Shown here piece by piece: positions 15,148-26,677 of a DNA stretch of 64,000 nucleotides; within the stretch, counting starts at the first letter, position 1; each line of letters opens with the position of its first letter. The notes under the pieces are model-generated. The model saw only the letters and a program-made list of their open reading frames with translations. It was not told where the DNA came from and made no database searches. The position numbers and the translations under genes were made by a program. Source of the DNA: Cladopsammia gracilis (Eukaryota; Cnidaria; Anthozoa; Scleractinia; Dendrophylliidae); assembly GCA_022457155.1 (NCBI GenBank), contig JAJGOT010000346.1:489501-553500 (forward strand), in the 5' to 3' direction.

Positions 15148-15176
15148 ATAATTATAGATGATTCGTCTATAATTAT
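15148..15176. terminator. Palindrome downstream of polB
   Basis: An 11-bp perfect stem, ATAATTATAGA / TCTATAATTAT, with a 7-nt loop, 41 nt after the polB stop. It is a candidate 3'-end hairpin of the polB mRNA. Confidence 0.45.
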
Positions 15177-15263
15177 ACGAGTTACATCAAATTAACGACA
15201 AAAACACACTGAAAATGGAAAAGTGCCGTATAGTGCCTTACAATCAAAAATTAACGACAAAAC

Positions 15264-15295
15264 ACTATAATTTAAACGTGTGTCACTAAATTATA
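15264..15295. repeat. Palindrome CTATAATTTA / TAAATTATAG
   Basis: 10-bp perfect arms around a 12-nt loop, in the noncoding stretch after polB. Confidence 0.5.
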
Positions 15296-15358
15296 GGGAA
15301 TTTATCGATAAATACCCAAAGTGCCCCAGAGTCCCTCTTATAACTACTAGTTTTCATT

Positions 15359-15387
15359 CACATGCAAATACGTTTTATTTGCATGTG
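15359..15387. repeat. Palindrome CACATGCAAATA / TATTTGCATGTG
   Basis: 12-bp perfect arms with loop CGTTT. The arms contain ATGCAAAT, the octamer bound by animal POU-domain factors. That may be coincidence. Confidence 0.5.
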
Positions 15388-15746
15388 GATGGAAACTCAT
15401 TTTCATATGAAAGGTTTCGCACCTAGCCTCGCTTTGATAGAGAGGCCAAAGGCAACTCGGAAATGGCCTATTGTACACGAATATGTAAAAAATGAAAATC
15501 AAAAATTTGATCGCAGTCGCACTTTAAAGCCATATTTTACTACTAGAAAAGCGCGTACATTTTTGCCCGATGCGATAACATGGAGTAGATGCGATCGAGT
15601 ATGAAGATCTATCGCGGCCTGAAGATAAGTTTTCATTGAATGAAAAGCGAGCCGCCTTTGATCAATTAAAAAATTGTTTCATGATTCCCTCGAGTTACTT
15701 TAAACAAATACGCTTTATATAAAGAACCTTTGAATCAATTTATTAG

Positions 15747-15799
15747 CCTGCGTAGCAGGAGTCGGGGAGAGCCATCCCCGTTTACGTCTGCCACGCAGG
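15747..15799. repeat. GC-rich compound hairpin
   Basis: Outer arms CCTGCGT / ACGCAGG, then GCAG / CTGC, then an inner CGGGGA / TCCCCG stem. The sequence can fold as one rod and looks like part of a dispersed palindromic repeat. Confidence 0.45.
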
Positions 15800-15897
15800 T
15801 TATCAATTTATCTACTCTCATCTCTAAAACACTTAAAACAGAATTTTCTAGATCTTTCTAAAACAGGCGTCAAAAAGTGGCGGAGAATCACAACTCA

Positions 15898-15945
15898 TTT
15901 TATTAATCGGGAAGGCTTGGCAACAAGCCAACCCGATTAATAAAA
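15898..15945. repeat. Long perfect hairpin with nested stem
   Basis: 14-bp arms TTTTATTAATCGGG / CCCGATTAATAAAA enclose a second stem GGCTTG / CAAGCC. It may mark a MITE or an element end. Confidence 0.5.
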
Positions 15946-17039
15946 CCGCCCAAATGACCTACTGAGATGCGCTCAGTTTGTATTTGTGATTTAGTTACAA
16001 CACTCTTTCACCATGTTGCAGACCTTTTGCCTGAACAGAGTCCGATGAAGAAAACACTTCACATGTTTTTGTTGAAGCCAGACCAGTACAGACATTCGGC
16101 CGAATCGCTTAGACCAAAACCACTGTGCAATGTAAATAAGCGAACACGCCATTTATAAGCCATTTATGGTCCTAACAGGACATTATTTTTTCAGACATTG
16201 TTAAATTTTCGGCACGGCAGTGGATGAAATTGCGACAAGGACATTGCGACACAACGAGGTTTGAAATTGAGACGCGGTCATTCATACCACCCCCTCCTTC
16301 CCTTAACAGGGCCTCTTATATGTGCTGCATGTTGGGTTAAGTACAAGATCAAACGAGTTCATTGCGAGTATTCAGCCGAATGACCTAACCCTTACGCGAC
16401 TTTTAATGAAGACTTAAGTGATATTCCAGAGTTTGACCAGACAATTGTCCAGGACGTTTGTGGTCAGGACAATCACGGTTTTCACAGGACATCTTTTCAG
16501 AATTTGTGCGATCAGGACATTCATAAGTTGAAAAGATCAGTGCCCTTTTCAGGACTTTGGCAGTAAGGAACAGGATTTGCCTGATGTTGTATTAGGTAGT
16601 TAAGTCGAGAAGCATAATGTAAATAACATTTTTTTTTTCAAACGTTTTATGTCGTATATCTTCACAGGACCTTTATGGACTTCTCTCGCCCTCGGAGTTA
16701 TAAACGTTTATCGACGTGATCTGATTGTGAAGTTTAACTGGTAGCGGTAGTATATATAATGGGGGTTTTACGTCGGGCGGATCATGCGGAACAAGCGGAT
16801 CCGCATATATTAAGCAATTTAAGCGGGAAAATGACATCATCGTGGCAAACAATAGGGTTAGAAGGCCTGCTTAGTCAGTAAGATTCCCTTTTCATGACGT
16901 CAACTACCTATTCCTTTTGTGTTATCCTGAAACAATAGAAACAATAGGTTTGCCCAAACTTGCCCGCTCTTTTCCAAATCACTTCAAAACAAAACACAAC
17001 TGACACAGATATCCTTTACAGACATAGATCAAAACAACA

Positions 17040-17111
17040 TGCCTTAACCAGGACTCGAACCTGGGTTACTGCGGCCACAACGCAGTGTCTTAACCACTAG
17101 ACCTTCAAAGC
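17040..17111 (-). tRNA. tRNA-His (GTG)-like gene, left arm copy
   Basis: This is a 72-nt cloverleaf identical to the copy at 19,048-19,119 but inverted. The acceptor GCTTTGA pairs with TTAAGGC through two wobble pairs. The D stem is GTCT/AGAC. The anticodon stem CTGCG/CGCAG holds loop TTGTGGC (anticodon GTG). The T stem is CCAGG/CCTGG with TTCGAGT. Discriminator A is encoded. It may be a real gene or a mobile Pol III unit, since it sits in a foldback arm. Confidence 0.7.
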
Positions 17112-17468
17112 TGTGGATATTATAACCGAATAAAACTAATTAGAGGGTTCCGAAACATTCAAGTCACACAGATGAAGACCTTTAAAGAAAGGTTTAGCTT
17201 AAAAAGACAAGGACAAAAAGGACAAAACAAGGACACCAGTGACAATTTAAGGACAAAAAGGACAAGACGAGGACTATCAGGACAAAAGGGACAAACGGGT
17301 AGCTTCAAAGTTCAAACTTTTAATTATACGAACTTACACTGAACTAAATTTGCATGAAAAATTAGCACCTCGGAAAAATAAACAAAGCAACCAATTACAT
17401 GCGTTACTAAAACAATAAACCCGCACTCTGTTTAAGTTCAAATAAATTTAATAATAACAAAATGCATT

Positions 17469-17927
17469 TCCTAATATACCTGTTTCACTAGTATCTGAGC
17501 TACATAACTACAATACCCGCAGTGCATCATCTAATCAAGTAGTCATACCCTGATTTCGAACTAATCTCAGGAGATTCTGCCTGAGCGTTCTTGGAAGATT
17601 TTTTTGGAATAGTATTCCGCAATTAATCGGAGACAAACCATCTAGAAAGATTTTTAGAAAAGCACTTTTACGCTGGTACCTTGCTCAATACTAATGAAAC
17701 ATCATCTCTTTTGACATTTACCAAGCTATTTTATAAGTTTTCCTTTACTTTTCTTACTAAAAAATTACAAGTTTTTTGTTTATACTTATATAACTTTAGG
17801 GGGCACAATATTAGTTTATCTAGACGTGCCCCTCTCCTCTCCTTCCTAATATAATGTGATTTAATTTAATTATTAACATCTGTAAAGGTTTGGAGTAAAC
17901 AAATAAATGAAATGAATGAAATGAAAA
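17469..17927. mobile_element. Insertion in one palindrome arm, probably a non-LTR retrotransposon 3' end
   Basis: This stretch is absent from the right arm and is flanked by the repeated string AAAATGCATT on both sides, a target-site duplication. It ends in an A-rich tail with AAATAAATGAAATGAATG units, typical of 3' ends of non-LTR elements. No coding sequence remains. It dates this insertion after the palindrome formed. Confidence 0.55.
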
Positions 17928-18171
17928 ATGCATTAAGGTTTCATCAAATCATTTTGTCAACAAAAGCTGTTTTATTTAGAACAACTCAAATCCATATACT
18001 TCACAAATGATAAGGAAATCAAGAACAGAATGTTAGAATGAAATAGCTCTACGGACGTAGCGTGAATTCACCATAAGGCCGTATTGCAGGCCTAAAGCTT
18101 TGTTGGCTTTTTTCGGAAGCAAAGGTTTCCTCTAAAAACGATTTTACGTTTGGTTCATCTCTGTGTTAGGT

Positions 18172-18455
18172 AAATTTCACCACCACCACCACAATTCTAT
18201 TATTTTCACCACCAAAACCACCATGTAGGGTCGATGTGGAGTCGATGTGAGGTCGATGTAGGGTCGATGTGGGTCGATGGGGTCGACCCCACATCGACCC
18301 CACATCGACCCTACATCGACCCACATCGACCCTACATCGACCCCACATCGACCTCACATCGACCCCACATCGACCCTTGGTGGTGAAAATAATAGAATTG
18401 TGGTGGTGGTGGTGGTGGTGGTGGTGGTGGTGGTGGTGGTGGTGGTGAAATTTAC
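18172..18455. repeat. Palindrome centre: CCACCA microsatellites and ACATCGACCC minisatellite
   Basis: CACCAC repeats (left) and their complement GGTGGT (right, about 45 nt longer) flank 9-11-bp units of the type ACATCGACCC running in opposite directions on the two sides of the centre. Frames here only translate His or Val runs and are not genes. Confidence 0.7.
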
Positions 18456-19047
18456 TTAACACAGAGATGAACCAAACGTAAAATCGTTTTTAGAGGAAAC
18501 CTTTGCTTCCGAAAAAAGCCAACAAAGCTTTAGGCCTGCAATACGGCCTTATGGTGAATTCGCGCTACGTCCGTAGAGCTATTTCATTCTAACATTTTGT
18601 TCTTGATTTCCTTATCATTTGTGAAGTATATGGATTTGAGTTGTTCTAAATAAAACGGCTTTTGTTGACATAATGATTTGATGAAACCTTAATGCATTTT
18701 GTTATTATTAAATTTATTTGAACTTAAACAGAGTGCGGGTTTATTGTTTTAGTAACGCATGTAATTGGTTGCTTTGTTTATTTTTCCGAGGTGCTAATTT
18801 TTCATGCAAATTTAGTTCAGTGTAAGTTCGTATAATTAAAAGTTTGAACTTTGAAGCTACCCGTTTGTCCCTTTTGTCCTGATAGTCCTCGTCTTGTCCT
18901 TTTTGTCCTTAAATTGTCACTGGTGTCCTTGTTTTGTCCTTTTTGTCCTTGTCTTTTTAAGCTAAACCTTTCTTTAAAGGTCTTCATCTGTGTGACTTGA
19001 ATGTTTCGGAACCCTCTAATTAGTTTTATTCGGTTATAATATCCACA

Positions 19048-19119
19048 GCTTTGAAGGTCTAGTGGTTAAGACACTGCGTTGTGGCCGCAGTAACCCAGGT
19101 TCGAGTCCTGGTTAAGGCA
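19048..19119 (+). tRNA. tRNA-His (GTG)-like gene, right arm copy
   Basis: Identical to the copy at 17,040-17,111 in all 72 positions. All four stems pair and the anticodon loop is TTGTGGC. Internal A and B boxes (TAGTGGTTAAGAC region and GGTTCGAGTCC) are intact, so Pol III transcription is possible. Confidence 0.7.
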
Positions 19120-19244
19120 TGTTGTTTTGATCTATGTCTGTAAAGGATATCTGTGTCAGTTGTGTTTTGTTTTGAAGTGATTTGGTATAGAGCGGGCAAG
19201 TTTGGGCAAACCTATTGTTTCTATTGTTTCAGAATAACACAAAA

Positions 19245-21160
19245 GGTCGACACTCGTTAACATCCGTCGAAAGGCCCTCTTATTTTCGGCCAGCTTTCGT
19301 AATCTAATGACGTTACCCTTGTGCTGCCCTCGGCTTTTATTTACATTTGGCCACCAATGGCTGCTTCCATCTTCGACTCTGGTGTTTGTTTTGAGTAAAT
19401 TGCCCCGTTTTTCGATCCTTCTTCGCTTGATTCAGATCAATTCCGTTTTGAAAGGATGTTGTGATGTCTTCAACCTCTTTTTGCTCCGTTACTGAGAGGG
19501 ACCTTCAGCGTATGTTATTGAATGAAACTAGACACTGAAAGTACTCAGTAACATCCCTTGAATGGCCCCGGGATCGGATCGCATTCATGAAGAATGACAC
19601 GAAATAAGAAAATAAAATAAAGATAAACCGCAGCCCGTTTCACAACTTTTATAAAATATTGGCGGGAATTATAGGGAAATTGTGTAGTCAGGTCAATAAT
19701 GAATGCTTGCACTAAGCTGTCTAAGCTGTCTGATAATTTCTTCTCCGTTTCAACGGCCGATGAAGCCTACAAGCTATCCAAGATTTTGAAACTCGAAATA
19801 CAGTAAAATTTTCCTGCTACAAGGCAAGCAAAGGCTTTGGAAGCTCAGGTAAGCGTTAGCTGTAAAGAGAAAGTGAGCAGTCCGGGATATCGTTAAAAGA
19901 AGAAGCGCTCTACGGTTCACCGATATTAAAGAAGCGTAAGAACATGAAAAAGAGGCAGGAACTGACAGCCAGGTCAACTTGTTATGAAAGGGACTCAAAT
20001 TCATCCCAACACCCCTGACCCCATTGAGCAGCATTTATTTATTTTTTTTTTTTTTTGACTCTTCGTAAAAATAATAGAGTAAAATTGTTTTATACGTAGT
20101 TGTTTCACTTCCACCAATTAACTGATTGTCAAGTTAGGAAAAGATAATGTACATTTCGCGACAGTAGGAGGTTAACATGTGAATAGATCATGTCGGGGGG
20201 GGGGGGGGAGGACTTCACAAGAATGTTTCCTACCCCCCTCCCCGCCTCAAAAAATATGTAGCTAAATCCCCTGGATGTTCAGTCGTCAGTATTTGACAGG
20301 AAAAATATCCCAAGGTAGGATGGACGAATACCGTCACATGTTTTAAACATATTTCCCGCCCCCAAATTCTCTTTCTCTCCTCACCGCCAGGAGACTGCCA
20401 CCGTTGTTTCACCCTTCCACAATAAATTTCCACTCCTTTACGAAGAAGAAGCTGTTATCTTAATCAGAAATATCGGTGAACCGTAGAGCGCTTCTTCTTT
20501 TAAAGATATCCCGGACTGCTCACTTTCTCTTTACAGCTAACGCTTACCTGAGCTTCCAAAGCCTTTGCTTGCCTTGTAGCAGGAAAATTTTACTGTATTT
20601 CGAGTCTCGAAATCTTGGATTAGCTTGTAGGCTTCATCGGCCGTTGAAACGGAGAAGAAATTATCAGACAGCTTAGACAGCTTAGTGCAAGCATTCATTA
20701 TTGACCTGACTACACAATTTTCCTATAATTCCCGCCAATATTTTATAAGAGTTGTGCAACGGGGCTGCGGTTTATCTATATTTTATTTTCTCATTTCGTG
20801 TCATTCTTCATGAATGCGATCCGATCCCGGGGCCATTCAAGGGATGTTACTGAGTACTTTCAGTGTCTAGTTTCATTCAATAACATACGCTGAAGGTCCC
20901 TCTCAGTAACGGAGCAAAAAGAGGTTGAAGACATCACAACATCCTTTCAAAACGGAATTGATCTGAATCAAGCGAAGTAGGATCGAAAAACGGGGCAATT
21001 TACTCAAAACAAACACCAGAGTCGAAGATGGAAGCAGCCATTGGTGGCCAAATGCAAATAAAAGCCGAAGGCAGCACAAGTATGACGTCATTAGATTACG
21101 AAAGCTGGCCGAAGATAAGAGGGCCTTTAGACGGATGTTAACGAGTGTCGACCAACACAA
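19245..21160. repeat. Second large palindrome, arms about 0.75 kb
   Basis: 19,245-20,035 and about 20,440-21,160 are reverse complements with scattered differences (for example the block around CCCCGGGATCGGATCGCATTC). The loop (20,036-20,440) holds a T run, a G run at 20,194-20,208 and unique AT-rich DNA. Open frames within the arms appear in mirrored pairs and are by-products of the repeat. Confidence 0.7.
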
Positions 21161-21417
21161 AAGGAATAGGTAGTTGACGTCATGAAAAAGGAATCTTAAT
21201 GAATTCCTGTCCCCGCAAATTAATGGGAAAGTTAGGTGGAAACAATAGGGCCCGTATTTATAACCATTACGTCATACTGACTGGGCAAGCTTAAGCAGGC
21301 CTTCTAAACCTATTGTTTACCACGATGATGTCATTTTCCCGCTTAAATTGCTTAATATATGCGGATCCGCTTGATCCGCATGATCCGCCCGACGAAAAAC
21401 CCCCATTATATATACTA

Positions 21418-22300
21418 CTAGTAAACTCGGGCTTTAAGCTAGAAAACCTTTCATAACCTCTATCACTAATTCAGCTACACAAATGGAAAAGTTCAATTTT
21501 TGAAAAATAAAACGTGACTTTCACATCGTTCACTGTTCTCCAATGATAATATTTGCCGCTAAAAGCATAATCAATTTTCAACGACGCAAGCTGGAAAACT
21601 TCAATTTTAATTAAATGAACAATACATGATCTCTACGTCAGCAACCACTTTGATAACATCATCTCCTAGCAACATTTCTTAAATACCATTTAATTTTGCG
21701 ACATGTTTGTAACTCCAGCTCACCAAACCAATTTATTTTAGAAGTTCCCTTTTATCTTACGATCTTTTCCACATTTCAATCCACACATGTCAACCACAAC
21801 TGCGACATCTTTGTAACTCCAGTTTTGCACACGGTAGACTTAGACAGTACTTCATGGGTATTAGTATTAGAAATGTGTCGATGTTGGTATTTTGTTGGCA
21901 ACAATAAAAACTTAAGCCGATTACTATTTATCTTGCAACACAAGCGAGCCATAGAAACCATAACATTTTCCATCTGTAAGATTTTGTGGACTAATTTGAC
22001 TAATCAACCCGTGTAAATTCAATGAAGAGACAGTAGTTCTACGGTAAATAAATGTTGTTTACGTGACTTAATTCTTATGACAAGTGATTTTATAATCAGT
22101 GTTTAGTCGAGTTCTTTGTTTGCAAGTTTATGGACCGAGCCGAATTTATATCACAGCTTATCACCAATGATAATAGGTTTGGATAAGGATTATATTTATA
22201 TTTTCATAGGATGACTTATCGTACAATGTTGCTAAATCGGTTTACGTTCACAGTCTCGAAAATTCTGAATTCTATTGTGCTGGTTTAATAACATTAGATT
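21418..22300. other. AT-rich intergenic DNA
   Basis: No gene, RNA or clear repeat is seen. Short frames such as 21,696-22,016 have no recognisable motif and stop-rich surroundings. Confidence 0.5.
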
Positions 22301-22422
22301 AGGCCCGGTTTAAACGTCGCATTTTACAAGTGCCGAATCTAATGCAAATGAGCAAAATCTATTGTTCTTGCTCATTTGCATTAGATTCGGCCCATGTAAA
22401 ATGCGACGTTTAATCCGGGCCT
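22301..22422. mobile_element. MITE-like palindrome (122 bp)
   Basis: Arms of about 55 bp run from AGGCCCGG...GTCGCATTTTACA through GCCGAATCTAATGCAAATGAGCAA to their complements, with a loop of about 12 nt. A few mismatches are present. It is noncoding. Confidence 0.65.
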
Positions 22423-23095
22423 TACATTTACTGACGTTTGTTACCCTATTTTAAAGAAACGGAAGGCACTTGAAAAGTTGAGACAATTCTCTTAGTAATA
22501 TAATATTTTTTTTCCTTTTCAAATAGAACGTACCTTTTTAGTAATGTTATTTCATGTTCATCTAAGTGGTGGTTTTGTTTGCAAACGTGATGCTCGATTT
22601 CTAAACGGCTTCGTTACCACAACAAAACAAATAGTGCGTCTGCTTGCTATTATCTCTAAAGGTCTTTTGGAATGCACTTGGATTTTCTTATATTTTCGTG
22701 GATAGAATTACGAATAATTCTTAATAATAATGACAGGACAAACGAGTTTCCTATTGGTTCATATGGTATATCTTTGAACTTCAGTTTTAACAAGTACCAG
22801 TTGCAAATGCAGATCGGCTTGTACCGATATAGTAAAATTGATAAGCACAAGTAGTATGTCAGAAATGCGAAAGTAGTATGTCAGAAATGCGAAAAACAGG
22901 GCCTTGGTTAACTACACATTCATTATGATATGGCCATTAATGTCAAGAACATTATGACATGTTTGGCATGTTTGGCATGGTTTGGTAGTACAGAACTCAA
23001 CAATATCCTTTCAGAATGATTAAGTACTCTAAAATGCAACAAATGACGTTTCTAGAAGTCAAATTAAAAACATTCTGGAGAGGGGGAGTATGTCC

Positions 23096-23150
<55 letters not shown>

Positions 23151-23582
23151 CGAATATTTATGCGGGATAACCCTTAAAGAAGCACGCTTTCAGTGCTTTA
23201 AAAATTGAAAATCGCTAACATTTGTTTTGTACGCTGCAGCTGAGTATTTCATAATGATTACGATATTTTTAGACAAACGTGTGTGATATATAACGAAAAC
23301 AAAAAAACAGAGCATATTTCAATAAAATCTTATTTATTGTGAACTTCCTAAAATGACTAATTAAAACAGATGTAACAATAGAAAAACAATATTGTCTTAT
23401 TTCCTTGACATTTCTTTTTTCATTGATATGTAGAGTCCATTAACACGAATTGTTTAATGGGACATTTAGGAAAGTAGCGCTTCCCTATGAAATGAAATTT
23501 TATTAATTAATTATTTTATTAATTTTATTAATTAATTTGCAATACGATTGAAAATGACAGATGATTTTATATAGTTTGAATT
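22423..23582. other. Noncoding stretch with a (AAT)n microsatellite
   Basis: It holds a 22-bp direct tandem (AGTAGTATGTCAGAAATGCG units, about 22,852-22,895) and an uninterrupted AAT repeat at about 23,097-23,150. AT-rich sequence with ATTAATTA runs lies near 23,500. No gene is supported. Confidence 0.5.
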
Positions 23583-26213
23583 ATAGCGGAGTTCTCGCGG
23601 GCCGAAGGCCCGCTGCGGAGCCCCATACTCATAGAACCAAGAACCTATGCCCGTCATTTTTCATGGTCATGGCTAGCGGAATGTTTCGCGGGCGCGTCGG
23701 TCCGTGTGCCACCCGCCGCCGCCCGCCGTTGGGCAGGGCTAGCTCGCGGGCGCGTATGACGTCGCAAAACATGCGCGTATGACGCCACACAACATCCGGG
23801 ATCATAGCAATTTTGAAACCAAAGCGAGGCTTTGTTTTTGCGCGGCTACACGACCGATGTCACGTTAGCTGCAATGAAAACTGTCTCTTGTTGTGTTGTG
23901 CAAAGTCGTTTTTCAGGCCTGCATTTTTTCGCGGTTTCAGTACTCAAGATAGGGATACTAATTAAGTAGAAACACGAAAAAAGCAAGTGACAAACTCAAA
24001 CACCAACCCCGCGGTCTGGCCAGTACCTTACGCATGCGCACAGCCATATCACCCGGGCAGTGGCAGCCATGGACAGCTGTTTCGTCCTTGTTAGTAATAC
24101 AAGGGATACTCAGAAGAAGCCGCTATAGTGGAAAAAGAAGAGCTTTCAGGGATAAAATCTTGCTTCGAGGAACTTCATACGTTTTTTATCAATGTGGGGC
24201 AATATTTCAGAACCGAAAAAGCGGAGTTTTAACAAATTTCCAAGCAGTCGAGTGACTGAAAGGTAAAATCAATCACATTTTTCGATGGGAATTTATGTTG
24301 ATATCAATTTTTGTTTGACTTTTCTTTTGTGTTCTCGTTAGTTTTGGAGACATGTTTATAAAACGTGCTCAAATTCAGTCGTGTTGGTACAGTATCTTGA
24401 ATTTCATCGAGGACAGCTCGGCCTCGATGCGCTATAAATGGTATGAGTTTTGCTTTTAAACATAAACTAATAGATATTTGAATAAAAATTTTCAAAAGAA
24501 GATTTTGCTGTCCATTTTTATGTGTTTGTTCATTCATTACATAGGTTGAAAAGCGATTTTATGTAAACAAAACAAGACTTGGATTTTATAGTTCTAACTT
24601 CACTCGCGTGTATAAAACGTTTAAATGCAGCGGACCACTCAACGCTACGATAAATAGTGGTAACTTACTTTCCGAATCTAAACCTGCCATTATCTTCACT
24701 CGCGTGGCCTTATGCAAATATGTTTGTGTATTTTTTGCAATTTTGATTTCCAAATCAGTTTCTCGGGCAATTTTTGATAAGCAACAGGTGTATTTTATTT
24801 GGAAATTAATCGTACTAGTTATTCTAGACGGATAAAAAGAACTTTTGTACGGTCTAAATGTCCTGTGCAGACGGTCACATAATTCTGTTTTTGAGAATTG
24901 CTAAAATTGAAAAATAGCCCGGTCTTCAATTTTAATTTTTGTGCTTCCGACCTTTCACCTCAGCTCAGTTAAGTTTATCATCGGCTTTCTGTTCAGAGAG
25001 CGACGCTGTTAGGCTCAGTCTATCTATATATAATATATAATATATAATATATATAGATAGGCTGAGCCTAACAGAGTCGCTCTCTAAACAAGCTTAACAA
25101 AGGTGAAACTTAACTAAGGTGAAAGGTCGGAAGCACAAGAATTAAGATTGACGACCGGGCTATTTTTGAATTTTAGCAATTCTCAAAAACAGTATTACGC
25201 GACCGTCTGAATAGTACAGTTAGACCGTACAAGAGTTCACAAAAACAACTTTTTCTCCGTCTGGAATAACTAGTACGACTGCTTTCCAAATAAAATACAG
25301 TTGTTGCTTGTCAAAAATTGCCCGAGAAACTGATTTGGAAATCAAAATTGCAAAAAATACACAAACATATTTGCATAAGGCCACGCGAGTGAAGTTAGAA
25401 CTATATAAAATTCAAGTCTTGTTTTGTTTACATAAAATCGCTTTTCAACCTATGTAATGAATGAACAAAGACATAAAAATGGACAACACAATTTTCATTC
25501 GAAAAATGTTATTCAAATCTCCGTAAGTTTCTGTTTAAACGCAAAACGCGAACTATTTATAGCGCATCGAGGCCGAGCTGATTGTCTTCGATGAAAGAAA
25601 CTATGAAACGAATGAATTTAAGCACGTTTTTATATATAACCTCATTATTCAAAATTGAAACCTTTTTAAATGCAAGCCAAAATTGCACAATACAGAACAG
25701 TAAAGTAATGATATTAAGCTTAACTAAAGTGAAAAGGTCGGAAGCACAAGAATTAAACTCAAAAGAGTTTGGCTGTAAACAAATGCTTCGACAATCTACT
25801 AGCTTCAATTTAAGACGAAATCAGGTTTAAAAATAAGCACTTAGTTCTATATTCCTACAAAAACGCTTGACTTGCAGAGTTACGCAGCCTCAAATGCGGT
25901 CTTGACAACTGTTTGAGAAATGTGAAACCTGTCTTGAATAGCAAACCGCGGATAAATGCCGGGAAAAACAACTTTGCAAATGGTTTTCTCGGCTAAACTC
26001 AACGGTTAACCACTGACTCAACAAGAGTGTTGAGCGTACAGATGACGTGACATTCGGCTGTGTAGCCGCGCGAAAAACGTTCGTTCGGACAGACATGACA
26101 GACGCCGCCCGCGAAACATTCCGCTGGCCATGACCATGAAAAATGACGGGCATGGGTTCTATGAGTATGGGGCTCCGCGCGGGCCTTTGGCCCGCAGAGC
26201 GTCGCTATTAAGT
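23583..26213. mobile_element. Foldback element with long inverted repeats (2.6 kb)
   Basis: The ends (about 23,583 and 26,213) carry matching blocks in inverted order: GCGGGCC...GGCCCGC hairpin, GGAGCCCCATACTCATAGAAC, CCGTCATTTTTCATGGTCAT and CGGAATGTTTCGCGGGC. Further in, about 24,300-25,020 pairs with 25,060-25,600. The centre is an AT run flanked by AGATAGGCTGAGCCTAACAG and its inverse. The arms have diverged by indels, more than in the 16.7-kb element. No transposase is seen. Confidence 0.65.
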
Positions 26214-26677
26214 CTCAAACCATGTAAACAGGAACCTCAAAGATAGACAGTGACCCTAAGTCGCTGTCGTATAATCTCGTCTCGTTGAGTAATCTTGTCG
26301 CTCGTCGCCATGTCATTTTTCTGATGTCGCTGTTTCAACGCTACATGTATGTCGCTTGTCGATATTTACCCTAACAGGGCCTCGTATATGGCACAGCCAT
26401 CTCTTCTCCCCGATTTTCTAAAATAAGAAAAAAGGACCCCCCCCCCTCCAGTTTAGTCCACCTCGCTCAATTTCCATGCAGTAATACACCACATATGCTA
26501 TATATGTTCACTGACCACCCGAGTATTTGAGGCGATGTAGCCATTCGTGTTTATATACTCGGGCCAATAATAATATGGCACTAATTCCTAGTGTAAGCTC
26601 GTCGTAATTGGTAATGTTTTTAGTAACATCTCAACCCACTATGCGGCAAGAAGCATTTTGTTCTGTTTTACTCGACT
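26214..26677. other. Noncoding spacer
   Basis: It contains a copy of the CTAACAGGGCCTCGTATA string near 26,370 also found near 16,303 (with TTA for GTA), and a C run near 26,439. No gene is seen. Confidence 0.4.

Larger units (their letters stand above)
15107..16747. other. Noncoding region to the right of polB, likely containing the viral right end
   Basis: No supportable gene is seen. The first 300 bp carry AT-rich palindromes (listed separately) and two copies of ATTAACGACAAAA (near 15,192 and 15,249). A frame at 15,362-15,604 uses low-complexity repeat DNA and is not convincing. Further right are structured hairpins near 15,750 and 15,900, and a copy of the dispersed string CTTAACAGGGCCTCTTATA near 16,303, of which a close variant lies near 26,370. 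The viral terminal repeat should fall here or further right, but it cannot be placed without the left end. Confidence 0.5.
16930..19240. repeat. Giant palindrome with about 1-kb arms, centre near 18,287
   Basis: The left arm (16,930-18,286) and right arm (18,287-19,240) are near-perfect reverse complements apart from one insertion in the left arm (17,469-17,927) and length changes in the central satellites. The exact centre is GGGGTCGACCCC. The arms contain GGACAAAAA-type short repeats and one tRNA-His copy each. The high arm identity suggests recent formation or gene conversion. Confidence 0.75.
16748..21417. mobile_element. Nested foldback DNA element with long inverted repeats (4.7 kb)
   Basis: The outer terminal inverted repeats start TAGTATATATAATGGGG at 16,748 and end with the complement at 21,417. 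They run about 180-250 bp each; the right one holds an extra stretch of roughly 85 bp. The right terminal repeat continues directly into the inner arm at 21,160, whereas the left one is interrupted by a separate palindrome (about 16,930-19,240). Sequence CCTATTCCTTTTGTGTT marks this joint on both sides. The simplest reading is a long foldback element with a second foldback inserted into its left arm. No transposase frame is seen, so it would be non-autonomous. Confidence 0.7.

Noticed and set aside
15362..15604. 80-codon frame after polB
   Set aside because: It starts inside a palindrome, has no motif and lies in repeat-like DNA.
15107..16747. Right terminal inverted repeat of the Polinton-type virus
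   Set aside because: The matching left terminus is outside the window, and no 6-bp target duplication can be tested, so I did not call an end.
18166..18462. Frames with His and Val runs on both strands
   Set aside because: They translate the CCACCA/GGTGGT microsatellites at the palindrome centre.
19307..21160. Mirrored frames in the second palindrome
   Set aside because: They appear once in each arm because the arms are inverted copies; no protein motif is seen.
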